Of a stretch of DNA of 64,000 nt, positions 36,180 to 47,313 are shown one piece after another. The position numbers and the translations under genes are program-made. Below the pieces are notes generated by a model that was not told where the DNA came from, did no database searches, and saw nothing but the letters and a program-made list of their open reading frames with translations. The stretch covers positions 1,488,001 to 1,552,000 of the forward strand of contig NZ_CP084626.1 in assembly GCF_022878925.1 (NCBI RefSeq), read 5' to 3'. Position 1 is the stretch's first letter. Every line of letters begins with the position of its first letter. The DNA comes from Caballeronia sp. TF1N1 (GTDB lineage: Bacteria > Pseudomonadota > Gammaproteobacteria > Burkholderiales > Burkholderiaceae).

Positions 36180-36557
36180 TTAAGCCTGCGCTTCGGACGG
36201 CTGCGAGGCCGCCTTCTTAGCTTCTTCGCGCTGCACTTCCTTCATCATTGGCGACGGGCCGGTTTCGGCCTTCTTCATCTTGACGATGAGGTGACGCAAA
36301 ACGGCGTCATTGAACTTGAATGCGTGCTCAAGTTCTTCGAGCGTAGCTTGATCGCATTCGATGTTCATGCAGACGTAGTGAGCCTTCGCGAGTTTCTCGA
36401 TCATGTAGGCCAGTTGGCGACGGCCCCAGTCTTCGATACGGTGGATCTGGCCACCGTGCGAGGTGATCGTGCTCTTGTAGCGCTCGATCATGGCGGGCAC
36501 TTGCTCGCTCTGATCGGGATGCACGATAAATACGATTTCGTAATGACGCATATTCAC
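36180..36557 (-). CDS. rpsF: 30S ribosomal protein S6
   Basis: The 125-residue protein pairs with S18 on 16S rRNA. The opening [19 protein letters not shown] and [20 protein letters not shown] are characteristic. The C-terminal about 20 residues are charged and Ala-rich, as in other betaproteobacteria. It is first in its operon, with AAGGAG upstream of the ATG and a promoter-like pair about 70-100 bp before the start. Confidence 0.97.
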   Translation of the reverse strand: MNMRHYEIVFIVHPDQSEQVPAMIERYKSTITSHGGQIHRIEDWGRRQLAYMIEKLAKAHYVCMNIECDQATLEELEHAFKFNDAVLRHLIVKMKKAETGPSPMMKEVQREEAKKAASQPSEAQA

Positions 36558-36626
36558 TCCTTGTACTGAACTTTTGGATTAAAGCCACCCGGGCGTCGGA
36601 CCGGTGCGGCAAGTGAGAAGCCCAAG

Positions 36627-36655
36627 ACTATAACGCGATGCCTTCCCCAAGGCAA
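36627..36655 (-). promoter_or_regulatory. Likely sigma70 promoter of the rpsF operon
   Basis: On the minus strand TTGCCT (36655-36650) and TATAGT (36632-36627) are 17 bp apart. The predicted start near 36620 leaves a leader of about 60 nt before rpsF, room for autoregulation by S6-S18 as known in other bacteria. Confidence 0.55.
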
Positions 36656-36711
36656 GCCAAATCGGCGGTTTCCGAAAGACTTTGGCCATGATTTCAAGCA
36701 GTTACAACGTG

Positions 36712-36778
36712 GCCGCACAAAGCCGCACGAGCCGTACAAAGCCGCACAAAGCCGCACGAGCCGCACAAAGCCGCGCGA
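36712..36778. repeat. Tandem array of seven 9-10 bp units
   Basis: Units alternate between GCCGCACAAA and GCCGCACGA with two single-base variants, forming seven head-to-tail copies. The array lies between the 3' end of the LysR gene and the rpsF promoter. It is non-coding in any credible frame. Confidence 0.85.
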
Positions 36779-36785
36779 GCGACGC

Positions 36786-37739
36786 TCAAGCTGCGTGCGT
36801 TCCGGCGGGCAATGGTTCGCCGGGAAGCGCGAGCGGACGGCTCCAATAACCGTCCTGCGCGTAAATTTCCTTCAAATAATCAATAAAGTAGCGCACGCGC
36901 GCCGGAACGTAGCGCTGCTGCGGATAAACCGCGAGGATGTCGTAGTCGGGCAGCTCGAAGTCGTCCAGCACGGTTTCGAGTTCGCCCGACGCCAACTGAC
37001 GCTGAATCTCCCAGGTCGAACGCCAGCCGAGCCCGAGCCCCTCCGACGCCCAGCGATGCAGCAACTCGCCGTCGTTGCAGTCGAGATTGCCGGTCACGCG
37101 CACCGTCACGAGCTTGCCGTTACGGCGAAAGTACCAGCCGCGGTTCTGTCCGCCTTGCAGATTGAACGCAAGACAATTGTGATTCGGCAAGTCTTCGAGC
37201 GTCTTCGGCCGGCCGTGCTTCCTGAAATACGCGGGCGTGCCGCAAACCACGCGGCGGTTGCTCGCGAGCTTCACGGCGACGAAGTTCGGGTCCACCGCCC
37301 CGCCGATGCGGATCGACAAGTCATAACCTTCGCGCACCAAATCGACGACGCGGTCGGTCAGATTGAACGACATCTGCAATTCCGGTTTGTCGACGAGGAA
37401 AAGCGGCGCGTGCGGCGCGACATGCATGCGCCCAAACGCCGCCGGCGCCGACACGATCAGATGCCCGCCCACCGCGCGCCGGCCGGCCGCGAGTTCGTTC
37501 TCGGCCTGATCCCACTCCGCGAGCAGATTCTTGCAGCGGTCGAGAAACGCCGCGCCCTCTTCGCTTACGACGAGCCTGCGCGTCGAGCGATACATCAGTT
37601 TGACGCCTAGGCGCTTTTCGAGGGCGTCGATGCGCCGGCCCAGGATCACCGGCGACACGCCCTCTTCCAGTGCCGCCGCCGCGAGACTGCCGGCTTCGGC
37701 CACGCGCACGAAGGTTTCGATCTGCTTGAAGCGGTCCAT
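36786..37739 (-). CDS. LysR-family transcriptional regulator
   Basis: This 317-residue regulator is divergent from gcl-hyi-glxR. The N-terminal winged helix begins [23 protein letters not shown] with the recognition region [34 protein letters not shown]. The rest is the periplasmic-binding-like effector domain. Position suggests control of the glyoxylate pathway operon, with a glyoxylate-, allantoin- or oxalate-derived effector as the natural guess. Binding sites are expected in the 162-bp divergent gap. Specific effector and sign of control cannot be read from sequence. Confidence 0.9.
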   Translation of the reverse strand: MDRFKQIETFVRVAEAGSLAAAALEEGVSPVILGRRIDALEKRLGVKLMYRSTRRLVVSEEGAAFLDRCKNLLAEWDQAENELAAGRRAVGGHLIVSAPAAFGRMHVAPHAPLFLVDKPELQMSFNLTDRVVDLVREGYDLSIRIGGAVDPNFVAVKLASNRRVVCGTPAYFRKHGRPKTLEDLPNHNCLAFNLQGGQNRGWYFRRNGKLVTVRVTGNLDCNDGELLHRWASEGLGLGWRSTWEIQRQLASGELETVLDDFELPDYDILAVYPQQRYVPARVRYFIDYLKEIYAQDGYWSRPLALPGEPLPAGTHAA

Positions 37740-37791
37740 CTCTTTGTCTCCGGCCTCATTCGATACTTTTTGTTTGGTAAAAAACGACTGC

Positions 37792-37809
37792 GGTTGATCT
37801 TATCAAACC
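37792..37809. promoter_or_regulatory. Inverted repeat in the LysR-gcl divergent promoter region
   Basis: GGTTGAT and ATCAAACC are separated by three bases, an imperfect dyad with one extra A. It lies 53 bp upstream of the LysR start and 92 bp upstream of gcl, in an A+T-rich stretch. It suits a LysR-type operator. Confidence 0.4.
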
Positions 37810-37901
37810 TTTTGCACGCGCCTAAAGTGCATCGGAAGCCTGCTGCCATGCGCACGACCAAGACAGCAACCCCGAATAGAGACCCCTGGAAGGAGACAAC
37901 C

Positions 37902-39683
<1,782 letters not shown>

Positions 39684-39719
39684 GCGTCCTAGAACTGACC
39701 GACCATCAGGAATAAAGAC

Positions 39720-40520
39720 ATGCCGAAATTTGCCGCGAACCTGACCATGCTGTTCAACGAAGTCCCTTTCCTCGACCGCTTCGCGGCGGCGTCGAAGGCG
39801 GGCTTCAAGGCGGTCGAGTTCCTGTTTCCGTATGCGTACTCGACCGGCGATTTGCAAGCGCGCATCGAGGAACACGACCTGCGGATCGTGCTGCACAACC
39901 TGCCCGCGGGCAACTGGGAAGCGGGCGAACGCGGCATCGCCTGCCTGCCGGATCGCGTGAGCGAGTTCCGTGAAGGCGTGCCCCGCGCAATCGAATACGC
40001 GAAGGCGCTGAAGGTGCCGCAAGTGAACTGCCTCGTTGGCATTCCGACGGCGGGGGTATCGAAGGAACAGGCGCGCACGACGATCATCGAAAACCTGCGC
40101 TTCGCCGCCGATGCATTGAAGAAGGAAGGCATCCGCCTGCTAGTCGAGCCGTGCAATGCCTACGATATTCCGGGCTTCGCGCTGAACCGTTCGTCCGAAG
40201 GGCTCGACGTGATCCGTGCGGTCGGCTCGGACAATCTGTTCCTGCAATACGACATCTATCACATGCAGCGCATGGAAGGCGAACTGGCCGCGACGATCAA
40301 GAAGAACCTGGCGTCGATCGCGCATATCCAGCTCGCCGACAATCCGGGGCGCAACGAACCGGGCACGGGCGAGATCAACTACGCGTTCCTGTTCGATCTG
40401 CTCGATTCGATCGGCTACGAAGGATGGATCGGCTGCGAATACAAGCCGCTTGCAAGCACCGAAGCGGGCCTTGGCTGGCTTCGCACGATCGCCGCCGCAA
40501 AGCCGCGCGCCGCCGCTTAA
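39720..40520 (+). CDS. hyi: Hydroxypyruvate isomerase
   Basis: This 266-residue TIM-barrel enzyme of the AP-endonuclease-2/xylose-isomerase-like fold interconverts hydroxypyruvate and tartronate semialdehyde. Metal-binding acidic and His residues lie in LLVEPCNAYDIPGF, LQYDIYHMQRMEG and GCEYKPL. It starts 36 bp after gcl and is followed by glxR after 29 bp, in the standard glyoxylate-to-glycerate order. Confidence 0.93.
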   Translation: MPKFAANLTMLFNEVPFLDRFAAASKAGFKAVEFLFPYAYSTGDLQARIEEHDLRIVLHNLPAGNWEAGERGIACLPDRVSEFREGVPRAIEYAKALKVPQVNCLVGIPTAGVSKEQARTTIIENLRFAADALKKEGIRLLVEPCNAYDIPGFALNRSSEGLDVIRAVGSDNLFLQYDIYHMQRMEGELAATIKKNLASIAHIQLADNPGRNEPGTGEINYAFLFDLLDSIGYEGWIGCEYKPLASTEAGLGWLRTIAAAKPRAAA

Positions 40521-40549
40521 AACCCGAGACACAAGGAGAGCAAGAGAGT

Positions 40550-41458
40550 ATGGCAACCATTGGATTCATCGGCCTTGGCATCATGGGCGCGCACATGGCG
40601 CGCAACCTTTTGAAGGGCGGTCACAAGCTCGTCGTGAACGGCAAGTTTCCGGTGCCCGACGACATCCGCGCACAGACGCAAGTCGCGGCCGATTCCACCG
40701 GCGTGGCGCAAGCGAGCGAGATCGTCATCACGATGGTGCCCGACACGCCCGATGTCGCCAACGTCCTCTTCGCCGATGACGGCGTGGCCAACGGCCTCAC
40801 GAAGGGCAAGCTCGTGATCGACATGAGCTCGATCAACCCGCTCGATACGCAGGACTTCGCGAAGAAGATCAACGCGCTCGGCTGCGACTATCTCGATGCG
40901 CCCGTATCCGGCGGCGAAGTCGGCGCGCGCGAGGCATCGCTCACGATCATGGTGGGTGGCCCGCAGAAATCGTTCGATATCGCGAAGCCTCTGTTCGATC
41001 TCATGGGCAAGAACATCTCGCTCATCGGCGACAACGGCGCGGGTCAGACCTGCAAGGTGGCGAATCAGATCATCGTCGCGCTCAACATCGAAGCCGTCGC
41101 CGAGGCCTTGTTGTTTGCCTCGCGTTCGGGCGCCGATCCGGAACGCGTGCGCCGGGCGTTAATGGGCGGGTTCGCCGCGTCACGCATTCTCGAAGTGCAC
41201 GGCGAGCGCATGACGAAGCGCACATTCGACCCGGGCTTCCGTATCGAACTGCATCAGAAGGACTTGAATCTTGCGCTCGAAGGCGCGCGCAAGATGGGTC
41301 TCGCCCTGCCCCACACCGCGAGCGCGCAGCAGTTGTTCAGCGTGTGCGCGGCCAATGGCGGCAAAGCCTGGGATCACTCGGGACTCGTGCGGGCGCTTGA
41401 AATCATGTCGAACTTCCAGGTTGCTCAAGAACCGCAGAAGGCGAAAGCCGCGGCTTGA
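40550..41458 (+). CDS. glxR: Tartronate semialdehyde reductase (2-hydroxy-3-oxopropionate reductase)
   Basis: The 302-residue beta-hydroxyacid dehydrogenase reduces tartronate semialdehyde to D-glycerate. The N-terminal GFIGLGIMG motif (residues 5-13) binds the dinucleotide. The substrate-binding DAPVSGGEVGA and catalytic lysine K169 in GAGQTCKVANQ follow. The ATG at 40550 has AAGGAG and AGAG stretches just upstream. With gcl and hyi it completes the route from glyoxylate to glycerate. Confidence 0.94.
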   Translation: MATIGFIGLGIMGAHMARNLLKGGHKLVVNGKFPVPDDIRAQTQVAADSTGVAQASEIVITMVPDTPDVANVLFADDGVANGLTKGKLVIDMSSINPLDTQDFAKKINALGCDYLDAPVSGGEVGAREASLTIMVGGPQKSFDIAKPLFDLMGKNISLIGDNGAGQTCKVANQIIVALNIEAVAEALLFASRSGADPERVRRALMGGFAASRILEVHGERMTKRTFDPGFRIELHQKDLNLALEGARKMGLALPHTASAQQLFSVCAANGGKAWDHSGLVRALEIMSNFQVAQEPQKAKAAA

Positions 41459-41477
41459 ACGACCGGTACCGTGGGGC

Positions 41478-41597
41478 GTCCCGCGTATGGGCACGCGGGA
41501 CAAATGCCGCTCTGGGCTGAGGGCGGCAAGTGGGGTCCGAGAGCGGCACCCGTCGGTCGAGCCGGGTAAGCCTTGGTCGGTCAGACGGTTTTCCGTC
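41478..41597. other. Structured non-coding region between glxR and the LysM gene
   Basis: Three separate perfect stems occur within 120 bp: 9 bp (41478-41486 with 41493-41501), 9 bp closing a 26-nt loop (41505-41513 with 41540-41548), and 5 bp with a TTTT loop (41584-41588 with 41593-41597). No gene is supported. None has a clear T-run. The region could be a terminator complex for gcl-hyi-glxR or part of a small RNA. Confidence 0.45.
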
Positions 41598-41733
41598 GGG
41601 TGTCCGCGTCGGATTGTTGGATCGTGCATGAACCAGCCATTGTCACAATCTCCGAACTATCCTTGAAGTGATGCGACTAACGAAGCCTTGCCCTGGCGCA
41701 AGCGCTCACCATCGACACTTAAGGAGTTCAGCA

Positions 41734-42222
41734 ATGGGAATCCTCAGCTTTATCAAGGAAGCAGGCGAGAAGCTCTTTGGTGCAACCTCGCAAACCGCGC
41801 AGGCCGCGCCCGCGGCCGTGGATGTCGCGGAGCTCAATCTCAAGGCCGGTGAAGCCATCGCGACGTACATTCGTTCGCAAGGGCTCGAAGCGCAGGATCT
41901 GCAAGTGAAGTACGACGGCGCGTCGCACACGGTCACCGTATCGGGCGAAGCGGCGGATCAGGCCACGAAGGAGAAGATTCTCGTCGCGGCGGGCAACGTG
42001 CAGCACGTGGACAAGGTGGATGACCAACTGACCGTGCCGTCGTCCGCTCCGGAGTCGCAATTTCATACGGTCGTGGCCGGCGACAATCTCTGGAAAATCG
42101 CGGAGAAGTATTACGGCAGCGGCGCGAAGAACGATGTCATCTTCGAAGCCAACAAACCCATGCTCAAGAGCCCGGACAAGATCTATCCGGGACAGGTGCT
42201 ACGCATTCCGGCTGCAAGCTGA
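41734..42222 (+). CDS. lysM: BON-LysM domain protein (Kbp/YgaU type)
   Basis: The 162-residue soluble protein has an N-terminal BON domain (about 25-100, ending HVDKVDDQLTV) and a C-terminal LysM domain (FHTVVAGDNLWKIAEKYYG to YPGQVLRIP). E. coli YgaU/Kbp has the same layout and binds potassium in the cytoplasm. There is no signal peptide, consistent with that role rather than cell-wall binding. The ATG at 41734 has AAGGAG 8 nt upstream. It is transcribed alone and ends at a strong terminator. Confidence 0.9.
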   Translation: MGILSFIKEAGEKLFGATSQTAQAAPAAVDVAELNLKAGEAIATYIRSQGLEAQDLQVKYDGASHTVTVSGEAADQATKEKILVAAGNVQHVDKVDDQLTVPSSAPESQFHTVVAGDNLWKIAEKYYGSGAKNDVIFEANKPMLKSPDKIYPGQVLRIPAAS

Positions 42223-42226
42223 AGCA

Positions 42227-42260
42227 ACGAAAAACGCGAACTCCGGTTCGCGTTTTTCGT
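42227..42260. terminator. Bidirectional intrinsic terminator
   Basis: A perfect 14-bp stem (42227-42240 with 42247-42260) with a 6-nt loop contains A/T-runs on both arms. It lies 4 bp past lysM and 7 bp past the asparaginase stop, ending both converging transcripts. Confidence 0.92.
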
Positions 42261-42267
42261 TTCAGTT

Positions 42268-43275
42268 TCAGTATGTCTCGAAGATGCGCTGCAGGCCGGG
42301 CGCATCGCTCACGCCTCTCGCGAGCGCCAGTTGCAACAGCACGCGCGCCTTGTACGGATTGAGCGTGCCCGCGCTGACGGTGCCGAGCGCATCGTCGGGT
42401 GCGGCACCGTTGCGCATCACATGGCCCGAGCCGACGCGCGATGAACGCACCACCGCCACGCCTCGCCCAATGGCATCGGCGAAGGCTTGCGCGAGCGTCG
42501 AACTCATGGAGCCGTTGCCGGTACCCGCAAGCACGATGCCCTTCACGCCAGCGCCGACGAGCGCATCGACCGGAACGCGCGATACGCCCGCATAACTCGC
42601 GACGATTTCGACCATCGGCCAGTCTTGCGGCACGGTGAATTCGCTCGCGAGCGTGTGCGGCCGCACGACCGTGCGTTGAAACTCGACGCGTCCGTCCTGC
42701 ACGAAACCGAGCGCGCCCGCTTCGGGCGAACGGAAGGCATCGACGGCATAGGTGCTCGTCTTCGTGACTTCGCGTGCGCTGTGGATCAAATTATTGAACA
42801 CGATCAGTACGCCCTGCCCCGCCGACTGCCTCGAAGCGGCGACCGTGAGCGCGTTGAGCAGATTCAACGGACCATCGGCGGACAGCGCACTGGAGGGCCG
42901 CATCGCCGCGGTCAGGACGACGGGCTTCGCGCTCTTCACCGTCAGATGCAGCAAGTAAGCGGTCTCTTCGAGCGTGTCCGTGCCGTGCGTGACGACCACG
43001 CCATCGATATCGTCTTGCGCGAGCAGTGCATCGATCCGCCGCGAAAGCGTCGTCCACAGCGCGGGCGTCATGTCCTTGCTGTCGATGCTCGCAATCTGTT
43101 CCGCGTGAATGCGCGCGACCGAGCCGAGCGCGGGCACGGCTTCGAGCAGCTTGTCGACGCCGACCACGCCTGCTTTGTAACCCGCTGTCCTGGATGCATC
43201 GCCAGCTTGTCCGGCGATGGTGCCGCCCGTCGCGAGAACGGCGAGGCGCGGCAAGGTATCGAGAGAAGTGTTCAT
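42268..43275 (-). CDS. L-asparaginase
   Basis: The 335-residue enzyme hydrolyses asparagine to aspartate and ammonia. Both signature threonine motifs are visible: ATGGTIAG with nucleophile T19, and VVVTHGTDTLEETA with T99-D100. No signal peptide precedes the first motif, so it is probably cytoplasmic even though the sequence is of the bacterial AnsA/AnsB fold. It starts 40 bp after the cysB stop on the same strand, so it may be an extra gene in the sulfate operon or read from its own promoter. Confidence 0.9.
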   Translation of the reverse strand: MNTSLDTLPRLAVLATGGTIAGQAGDASRTAGYKAGVVGVDKLLEAVPALGSVARIHAEQIASIDSKDMTPALWTTLSRRIDALLAQDDIDGVVVTHGTDTLEETAYLLHLTVKSAKPVVLTAAMRPSSALSADGPLNLLNALTVAASRQSAGQGVLIVFNNLIHSAREVTKTSTYAVDAFRSPEAGALGFVQDGRVEFQRTVVRPHTLASEFTVPQDWPMVEIVASYAGVSRVPVDALVGAGVKGIVLAGTGNGSMSSTLAQAFADAIGRGVAVVRSSRVGSGHVMRNGAAPDDALGTVSAGTLNPYKARVLLQLALARGVSDAPGLQRIFETY

Positions 43276-43315
43276 GCCGGCGATTGTAAATCAGCCGGGA
43301 TGAACCTGAACTCGC

Positions 43316-44242
43316 TCAAGCCGCTTCGCGCAGTTGCGCCGCGATCTGCGCTTCGTCGAGTTGCGGCGCGAACATCTCGATCAGCCGGTAAGCGTAAGCC
43401 CGCAAGAACGCGCCCTTGCGCAAGCCGACGCGCGTCGTGCTCGCCTCGAACAGATGCTGCGTATCGAGCGCGACGAGTTCGCTGTCGCGCTTCGGGTCAT
43501 ACGCCATCGCCGCGACGATGCCGATACCCATGCCAAGCTCGACATACGTCTTGATCACGTCGGCATCGATGGCGGTGAGGACGATATCGGGAATGGCACC
43601 CGCGCTCGCGAAGGCCTGGTCGATATGCGAGCGTCCCGTGAAATCCTGATCGTAGGTGACGACCGGATACTCGGCGATCTGTTCCAGCGTGATGTTCTCG
43701 AGTCCGACGAGCGGATGGCCCTTCGGCACGACGACCGTGTGATGCCACGAGTAGCACGGGAACGTGACGATGTCGGGATAGCGGTCGAGCGCTTCCGTCG
43801 AGATGCCGATATCCGCTTCGCCGTTGATGATCATCTGCGCGATCTGCTGCGGACTACCCTGACGCAGCGCGAGATGCACCTTCGGGAACACTTCCGTGAA
43901 CTGGCGGATCACCTTCGGCAGCGCGTAACGCGCTTGCGTGTGCGTCGTCGCCACGACGAGATGGCCGTTGTCCTGATCCGCGAACTGGCGCGCGACGCGG
44001 CGCAGGTTTTCAGCGTCGAGCAACATGCGCTCGATCAGCTGATGCACCTGTTTGCCAGGCTCGGTAAGTCCGGTCAGACGCTTGCCGCGTCGGATGAAGA
44101 TATCGACGCCGAGTTCGTCCTCGAGGTCCTTGATCTGCTTCGACACGCCAGACTGCGACGTATAGAGCACGTTCGCGACCTCGGTCAGATTCATGTTCTG
44201 ACGCACTGCTTCGCGCACGAAGCGCAATTGCTGGAAGTTCAT
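43316..44242 (-). CDS. cysB: LysR-type regulator CysB
   Basis: The 308-residue activator of sulfur assimilation opens MNFQQLRFVREAVRQNMNLTEVA and has the helix-turn-helix TSQSGVSKQIKDLEDELG, essentially the CysB/Cbl signature. Effector-domain stretches such as VVATTHTQARYALP and LRQGSPQQIAQMI match CysB. It is located directly after cysA (13 bp), so the regulator is the distal part of the operon it probably controls. N-acetylserine is the expected inducer. Confidence 0.94.
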   Translation of the reverse strand: MNFQQLRFVREAVRQNMNLTEVANVLYTSQSGVSKQIKDLEDELGVDIFIRRGKRLTGLTEPGKQVHQLIERMLLDAENLRRVARQFADQDNGHLVVATTHTQARYALPKVIRQFTEVFPKVHLALRQGSPQQIAQMIINGEADIGISTEALDRYPDIVTFPCYSWHHTVVVPKGHPLVGLENITLEQIAEYPVVTYDQDFTGRSHIDQAFASAGAIPDIVLTAIDADVIKTYVELGMGIGIVAAMAYDPKRDSELVALDTQHLFEASTTRVGLRKGAFLRAYAYRLIEMFAPQLDEAQIAAQLREAA

Positions 44243-44254
44243 TTCAGCCTCTCT

Positions 44255-45349
44255 TTATGCCGTTGCTTTTGTTTGTTGTGCCCCGTTCGCATCGCCTGCC
44301 GGGAAGACGCGCAACGCGCGCGGCACGGCGGTCGCGCCGTCGCCTACGTCGAGTCGCAGCGTGCGCCACGACTCGCGGTCGAGTTCCGCTTCGAGAATGC
44401 GCCCCGAGTTGCCTTCGAGTTCCACGCGCACGGAGCCGCCGAGCGTCACCACGCGCCGCACGCCGACCACGATGCCGTCGCGATGCGTGCCATCGACGGG
44501 ATAGATCGCCAGATCGTGCGGACGCACGTAGGCCAGCGCGCGGCCGCTGAAATGCGCGGGCACGGCAATGGCCTGCGTGGCGCCATCGGCGACGAAGCCG
44601 TTGGCATCGACATGACCTTGCAGGCGATTGGCCGCACCGAGGAACTCGTAGACGAACGAGGTCTGCGGATGGTCATACACGTCTTGCGGGCTGCCCACCT
44701 GCTCCACGCGCCCGTGATTCATCACGACGATGCGATCCGCCACTTCGAGCGCCTCTTCCTGGTCGTGCGTGACGAAGAGCGTCGAGATATGCAGATCGTC
44801 GTGCAGACGGCGCAGCCAGCTACGTAATTCCTTGCGCACCTTGGCGTCGAGCGCGCCGAAGGGTTCGTCGAGCAGCAGCACTTTAGGTTCGACGGCAAGC
44901 GCTCGCGCCAACGCGATACGTTGACGCTGACCGCCCGACAGTTCGGACGGAAAGCGCTCCGCGAGCCAGTCGAGTTGCACGAGCTTCAACAATTCATGCA
45001 CCTTCTCGCGGATGACGGCCTCCGTTGGCCGCTCGCGGCGCGGCTTCACGCGCAAGCCGAAGGCGACGTTCTCGAACACGGTCATGTGGCGGAACAGCGC
45101 GTAATGCTGGAACACGAAGCCGACTTGCCGCTCACGCGCGCCCACTTCGGCAACGTCCTCGCCGTTGAGCACGACCTGACCGGCATCGGCATATTCGAGG
45201 CCGGCGATCACGCGCAAGAGCGTTGTCTTGCCGCAGCCGGAAGGTCCGAGCAGCGCGACGAGTTCGCCCGACGGAAAATCCAGCGTGACGTTGTCGAGCG
45301 CGGTGAAGGTGCCGAAGCGCTTCTGCAGATTGCGAACGATGATGCTCAT
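44255..45349 (-). CDS. cysA: Sulfate/thiosulfate ABC transporter ATPase
   Basis: The 364-residue ATPase has Walker [10 protein letters not shown] (residues 35-43), the signature ELSGGQRQR and Walker [15 protein letters not shown]-terminal TOBE-type domain (about 245-350) is typical of CysA. It begins [15 protein letters not shown], close to known CysA N-termini. Its gene lies 20 bp after cysW and 13 bp before cysB. Confidence 0.94.
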   Translation of the reverse strand: MSIIVRNLQKRFGTFTALDNVTLDFPSGELVALLGPSGCGKTTLLRVIAGLEYADAGQVVLNGEDVAEVGARERQVGFVFQHYALFRHMTVFENVAFGLRVKPRRERPTEAVIREKVHELLKLVQLDWLAERFPSELSGGQRQRIALARALAVEPKVLLLDEPFGALDAKVRKELRSWLRRLHDDLHISTLFVTHDQEEALEVADRIVVMNHGRVEQVGSPQDVYDHPQTSFVYEFLGAANRLQGHVDANGFVADGATQAIAVPAHFSGRALAYVRPHDLAIYPVDGTHRDGIVVGVRRVVTLGGSVRVELEGNSGRILEAELDRESWRTLRLDVGDGATAVPRALRVFPAGDANGAQQTKATA

Positions 45350-45369
45350 GATTGATCCACGCCTTCCAT

Positions 45370-46272
45370 TTATACGGTTGCCTTCACGTCGCTCAGCGTG
45401 GCCGTCATGCGGCGCTCCGCGAGCAGCTTCAGCCCGAGCGTGACGAGCGCGAGCAATGCAAGCAGCGACGCCACCGCGAAGGCGGCCGAGAAGTTGTATT
45501 CGTTGTAGAGAATCTCGACGTGCAGCGGCATGGTGTCGGTCTGGCCGCGAATGTGGCCCGAGACCACCGAGACCGCGCCGAACTCGCCCATCGCGCGCGC
45601 GTTACAGAGAATCACGCCGTAGAGCAGGCCCCACTTCACGTTGGGCAACGTCACGCGCCGGAAGATCTGCCAGCCCGACGCGCCGAGCACGTGCGCGGCC
45701 TCTTCCTCGTCGTTGCCTTGCGCCTGCATCAACGGAATCAGTTCGCGCGCGACGAACGGGAACGTCACGAAGATGGTCGCGAGCACGATTCCCGGCACCG
45801 CGAAGATGATCTGCACATCGTGCGAAATCAGCCACGGTCCGAACCAGCCCTGCGCGCCGAACATGAGCACGTAGATGAGGCCGGAGATCACGGGCGACAC
45901 CGAGAACGGCAAGTCGATGAGCGTCGTCAGAAGCGCCTTGCCGCGAAACTCGAACTTGGCGATGGCCCACGATGCCGCGAGCCCGAACACCACGTTGAGC
46001 GGCACGGCAATCGCGGCGGTCAAGAGCGTGAGCTTGATGGCCGACCACGCGTCCGGGTCCTTGAGCGAATCGAAGTAATAGTCGATGCCCTTCGCGAAGG
46101 CCTGCACGAACACGGCGACGAGTGGCACGACCAGAAACAGCGCGAGAAACACGAGCGCGATACCCGTGAGTATCCAGCGCACGGCGCGCGGTTCGGTGAC
46201 GGGATTGAGCCGGTTGGTCTCGCCGCGCGCGGCGGTGTTCACGGGAAGCGCCTTGCTGTTTGGCGTGCTCAT
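45370..46272 (-). CDS. cysW: Sulfate/thiosulfate ABC transporter permease CysW
   Basis: The 300-residue inner-membrane permease has six spans, starting with [22 protein letters not shown]. The EAA loop is [22 protein letters not shown] and the C-terminal [22 protein letters not shown] is diagnostic of CysW. The ATG at 46272 overlaps the cysT stop as ATGA, so the two channel subunits are coupled. An open extension upstream was ignored because it lies over cysT. Confidence 0.94.
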   Translation of the reverse strand: MSTPNSKALPVNTAARGETNRLNPVTEPRAVRWILTGIALVFLALFLVVPLVAVFVQAFAKGIDYYFDSLKDPDAWSAIKLTLLTAAIAVPLNVVFGLAASWAIAKFEFRGKALLTTLIDLPFSVSPVISGLIYVLMFGAQGWFGPWLISHDVQIIFAVPGIVLATIFVTFPFVARELIPLMQAQGNDEEEAAHVLGASGWQIFRRVTLPNVKWGLLYGVILCNARAMGEFGAVSVVSGHIRGQTDTMPLHVEILYNEYNFSAAFAVASLLALLALVTLGLKLLAERRMTATLSDVKATV

Positions 46273-47174
46273 GCGTGACCTCCGCCCGGAGTTCCGGCAT
46301 GCAGCGAGGGCCCCGCGGCCACCACGGGCGCCGCGCCCGTCTTGCTCGTGCGGCGTTGCAGGAACCATTGCAGCGTGTTGATGAGGAGCAGCATGAGAAA
46401 GGACACGCACAGCATCACGACGGCGATGGCCGTCGCGCCGGCATAGTCGTACTGTTCGAGCTTGGTGATGATGAGCAGCGACGTGATCTCCGATTTCATC
46501 GGTACATTGCCCGCGATGAAGATGACCGAACCGTATTCGCCGAGCGCGCGCGCGAACGCAAGCGCGAAACCGGTCAGAAGCGCGGGAAAGAGCGCCGGCA
46601 ACACGACGCGGCGAAACGTCAGCCAGCGCGTGGCGCCAAGACATGCGGCGGCTTCTTCCTGCTCGCGCTCGAAGTCTTCGAGCACCGGCTGCACCGTGCG
46701 CACGACGAACGGCAAGCCGATGAACGTCAGCGCCACGAGCACGCCGAGCGGCGTGAACGCCACCTTGATGCCGAGCGGCGCGAGATACTGCCCGATCCAG
46801 CCGTTGCTCGCGTACACGGCGGCAAGCGAAATGCCGGCAACGGAGGTCGGCAGCGCAAACGGCAGATCGACGATGGCATCGACGACACGCTTGAACGGGA
46901 ACGTGTAGCGCACGAGCACCCATGCGACCAGGAAGCCGAAGATCGCGTTGATGACCGCCCCGCCGAGCGCCGCCGTGAAAGTGAGCCGATACGACGCCAG
47001 CACACGCGGCCCGGTGACGGCGCGAACGAACTGCGCCCAGTCGAGCGTCGCGGTCTTGGCGAAGGTCGCCGCAAGCGGAATCAGCACCACGAGGCTCAGG
47101 TAAGCCACCGTGATGCCGATCGTCAGCCCAAAGCCGGGTAACGCACTCGGCTTTCGGAAAGTGAACGTTGTCAT
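46269..47174 (-). CDS. cysT: Sulfate/thiosulfate ABC transporter permease CysT (CysU)
   Basis: This 301-residue permease is the partner of CysW. Its N-terminus [20 protein letters not shown] leads into the first span, and the EAA loop is [42 protein letters not shown] is typical of CysT. The start at 47174 follows an AAGGA-containing stretch; longer upstream frames are low-complexity. The C-terminal 20 residues are polar. The gap to sbp is 139 bp. Confidence 0.93.
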   Translation of the reverse strand: MTTFTFRKPSALPGFGLTIGITVAYLSLVVLIPLAATFAKTATLDWAQFVRAVTGPRVLASYRLTFTAALGGAVINAIFGFLVAWVLVRYTFPFKRVVDAIVDLPFALPTSVAGISLAAVYASNGWIGQYLAPLGIKVAFTPLGVLVALTFIGLPFVVRTVQPVLEDFEREQEEAAACLGATRWLTFRRVVLPALFPALLTGFALAFARALGEYGSVIFIAGNVPMKSEITSLLIITKLEQYDYAGATAIAVVMLCVSFLMLLLINTLQWFLQRRTSKTGAAPVVAAGPSLHAGTPGGGHA

Positions 47175-47313
47175 CTTTGCTTCATCCTTGATCGTCCTGC
47201 CTTCGGCGCCCGGGGGATAAGCGCACTGTTTTTTAGTCTCGTCATGCGCGGCCTTCTTTGCGGCCGCTTTCATTGCGACTCGAGCGCCTCGCGGCGCCCG
47301 GTCTCTTGCCTGC

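Noticed and set aside
36712..36778. Possible CRISPR array
   Set aside because: Units are 9-10 bp and directly adjacent, without spacers; no cas genes are present.
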